From assembly GCA_044379485.1 (NCBI GenBank), contig JBIPOE010000011.1, positions 5,636 to 69,635 of the forward strand: a DNA stretch of 64,000 nucleotides, in the 5' to 3' direction. The position numbers were made by a program, and so were the translations under genes. The notes under the pieces are model-generated. The model had not been told where the DNA came from. It did not search any database and saw nothing but the letters and a program-made list of their open reading frames with translations. The DNA comes from CAMDMI01 sp044379485. GTDB lineage: Bacteria > Bacteroidota > Bacteroidia > Cytophagales > Flexibacteraceae. Shown piece after piece: positions 62,975 to 64,000 of the stretch; within the stretch, counting starts at the first letter, position 1; the number at the start of each line of letters is the position of its first letter.

Positions 62975-63313
62975 TTAATCAAAAGAAACATCCACAATTT
63001 CAAGGCTAAGTTCTTTTCCGGTTTTGGTTATATCTTCCAAAAATGGATCATCATTTTCTGATTGACCAGTCTTATAGCAATGTATTTGTATGAGCGGAAA
63101 GCGGGAAAGGGTTGATTGAAAAATAAGGCTGTCTTCTAAATTTGAGCCTGTAAAAGAATCCGCCCACATGGCAAGGTCAATATCACTTGTTGAATGAACA
63201 GTTCCTTTTGCATAGGACCCAAATAATATCAATCGGCTTGGCCTTAGTCCGTTTCGTTTAATATCGCTAATGAACTCATTTACATACTTGTTGAAATTTT
63301 TTCGAGTAAGCAT
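62975..63313 (-). CDS. MNT-type minimal nucleotidyltransferase (antitoxin)
   Basis: This 112-residue protein has the nucleotidyltransferase motif GSYAKG at 32-37 and the metal pair Asp44-x-Asp46 in STSDIDLA, with the correct GS-x10-DxD spacing. MntA proteins of this kind neutralise HEPN toxins by adding AMP to them. It lies 21 bases after the HEPN reading frame on the same strand. The active-site residues are intact even though the HEPN gene is split. Confidence 0.88.
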   Translation of the reverse strand: MLTRKNFNKYVNEFISDIKRNGLRPSRLILFGSYAKGTVHSTSDIDLAMWADSFTGSNLEDSLIFQSTLSRFPLIQIHCYKTGQSENDDPFLEDITKTGKELSLEIVDVSFD

Positions 63314-63334
63314 ATACGAAGTTTATCTACCGTT

Positions 63335-63795
63335 TCAATTTGTTGTTTCACATATTCCGGGACTCGCAATTCTATTGAGATTACGCTTAAAATCGGGATA
63401 ACAAGATTCTATATTCCAGCCTTGCATAGCCCCCAAAAGATTATATTGTTCACCGCTTAGTTCCAAATCTGTTTGGTTGGCAATAATCTTAAGTTCATGG
63501 GAAAAAGGCGGAACTGCGCTTGCATTGTCTTTCAGCCAATGGGCTTTTAGGATTTTCTCAATAGTGAGATGCATGAAAAATAAGGCATAAACCCTTCTGC
63601 CAGTTTTCATTAAATAAAGTCTAAATGAAAATTGAACATACTTTTTCTTTTTGGCCTCATTCCGGTTTCTCCGTGGGAGAAATGAATTATGGCATGTTCA
63701 ATTTTTTAATAGACTTAATATAAATCTAACATTGTTGCCCAATCTTCATCTGCATTTTGAATCCAGAATCGAATATGTTCAGACTTTGTCGTCAT
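63335..63795 (-). pseudogene. HEPN toxin gene split by a short hairpin insertion
   Basis: The N-terminal part is read from ATG 63795: MTTKSEHIRFWIQNADEDWA, then TMLDLY and a stop at 63715. The C-terminal part resumes as MKTGRRVYALFFMHLTIEKI at 63610 and runs to 63335 (PPFSHELKIIANQTDL, GWNIESCYPDFKRN). Together they make a normal HEPN domain of about 117 residues: in family members the DWxTAxxLxxTGRYxxALFxxHLAxEKxLKA pattern is continuous. About 100 bases of unrelated hairpin DNA lie between the parts. Confidence 0.82.
63611..63729. mobile_element. Short hairpin (MITE-like) element inside the HEPN gene
   Basis: AAAATTGAACAT (63628-63639) and ATGTTCAATTTT (63694-63705) are perfect 12-bp inverted ends. 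Inside is a second stem, TTTCTCC/GGAGAAA (63666-63682). Just outside are related 14-bp sequences at 63611-63624 and 63716-63729 (10 of 14 identical), possibly a decayed target duplication. There is no transposase. Confidence 0.65.
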
Positions 63796-64000
63796 AGGAT
63801 TTCAAATATATTACCAATAAGCTTTTGGGCCAAACGTGATTTAAAATAGGGAAATATTTTGAATGTAAACCAGAATTGTAATTCCAGACCTCCCAACCTC
63901 ACGTAAACTAGGAAGTGCTATTTTGCTGAAAAACGAGTTTTAGGGGGGTACCCGGGAACAGAGTCTGGGTATTGTTGATTAGATCCAGAGAGTTTGCCAA
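63796..64000. other. Right-end non-coding stretch
   Basis: About 205 bases upstream of the HEPN gene with no recognisable gene, RNA or repeat. It may hold the HEPN-MNT promoter. Confidence 0.4.

Overview
The window looks like a chromosomal segment from a member of the Bacteroidota (Cytophaga/Sphingobacteria-like, moderately AT-rich). Evidence for this is two large secreted proteins ending in type IX secretion (Por) sorting domains, GEVED domains, a Bacteroidota-type LptD, bacillithiol enzyme BshC, a class Ia NrdB and a K+-dependent-type membrane pyrophosphatase. It also carries the short palindromes built on CCCTGAAAGGG and CCCAAGGG that are common in this phylum, and it has little Shine-Dalgarno signal. 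No genus can be assigned from the sequence alone.

Region 1-9.6 kb is mostly on the minus strand: a partial lptD, a divergent cell-wall amidase, an AT-rich polytopic membrane protein, an isolated trpF-trpB pair, a polyprenol-phosphate-sugar-synthase-like glycosyltransferase and the diadenylate cyclase cdaA. Region 9.8-14.2 kb has a TetR-like regulator with an ABC1/UbiB kinase, then a visibly decayed efflux operon (adaptor plus ABC ATPase, four lesions, no permease). Region 14.2-28.8 kb is core housekeeping: tsaD-ispH, an OmpA/TPR lipoprotein, PspC, a LysR DNA-binding-domain-only protein facing a cytosolic solute-binding-like protein, coaX and an outer-membrane protein, glyA, a HAD phosphatase with a CpsB-like PHP phosphatase, a flavin reductase, nrdB and hppA.

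Region 29-33 kb is accessory and scarred. It holds tRNA-Arg(TCT) next to a 5' half tRNA, a secreted GH42 beta-galactosidase, an array of 21-bp repeats, a caspase-like (C14) 3' fragment, and a HigBA-type module whose toxin has an in-frame TGA. The module is bracketed by two copies of the C14 gene's 3' end. Region 33-43.3 kb returns to core genes (RluA-family pseudouridine synthase, bshC, der, feoAB, hpt) with a MazEF-type pair and an Rpn-family nuclease. Region 43.4-61.6 kb encodes the exported surface programme: subtilase, TolC, and two T9SS cargo proteins of 1228 and 3169 residues with internally duplicated modules. The right end (61.9-63.8 kb) holds two toxin-antitoxin modules: an intact Xre/ParS-RES pair and an MNT/HEPN pair whose HEPN toxin gene is split by a short hairpin element.

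The most notable themes are gene decay (efflux operon, C14, HigB, HEPN), with two modules that lost the toxin but kept the antitoxin, and repeat-driven rearrangement. I saw no CRISPR array, rRNA operon, complete insertion sequence or prophage. I found no clear new multi-gene system. The closest candidates for something undescribed are the 21-bp repeat array, the duplicated C14 tail around HigBA, and the LysR-HTH-only protein beside a cytosolic periplasmic-binding-fold protein.
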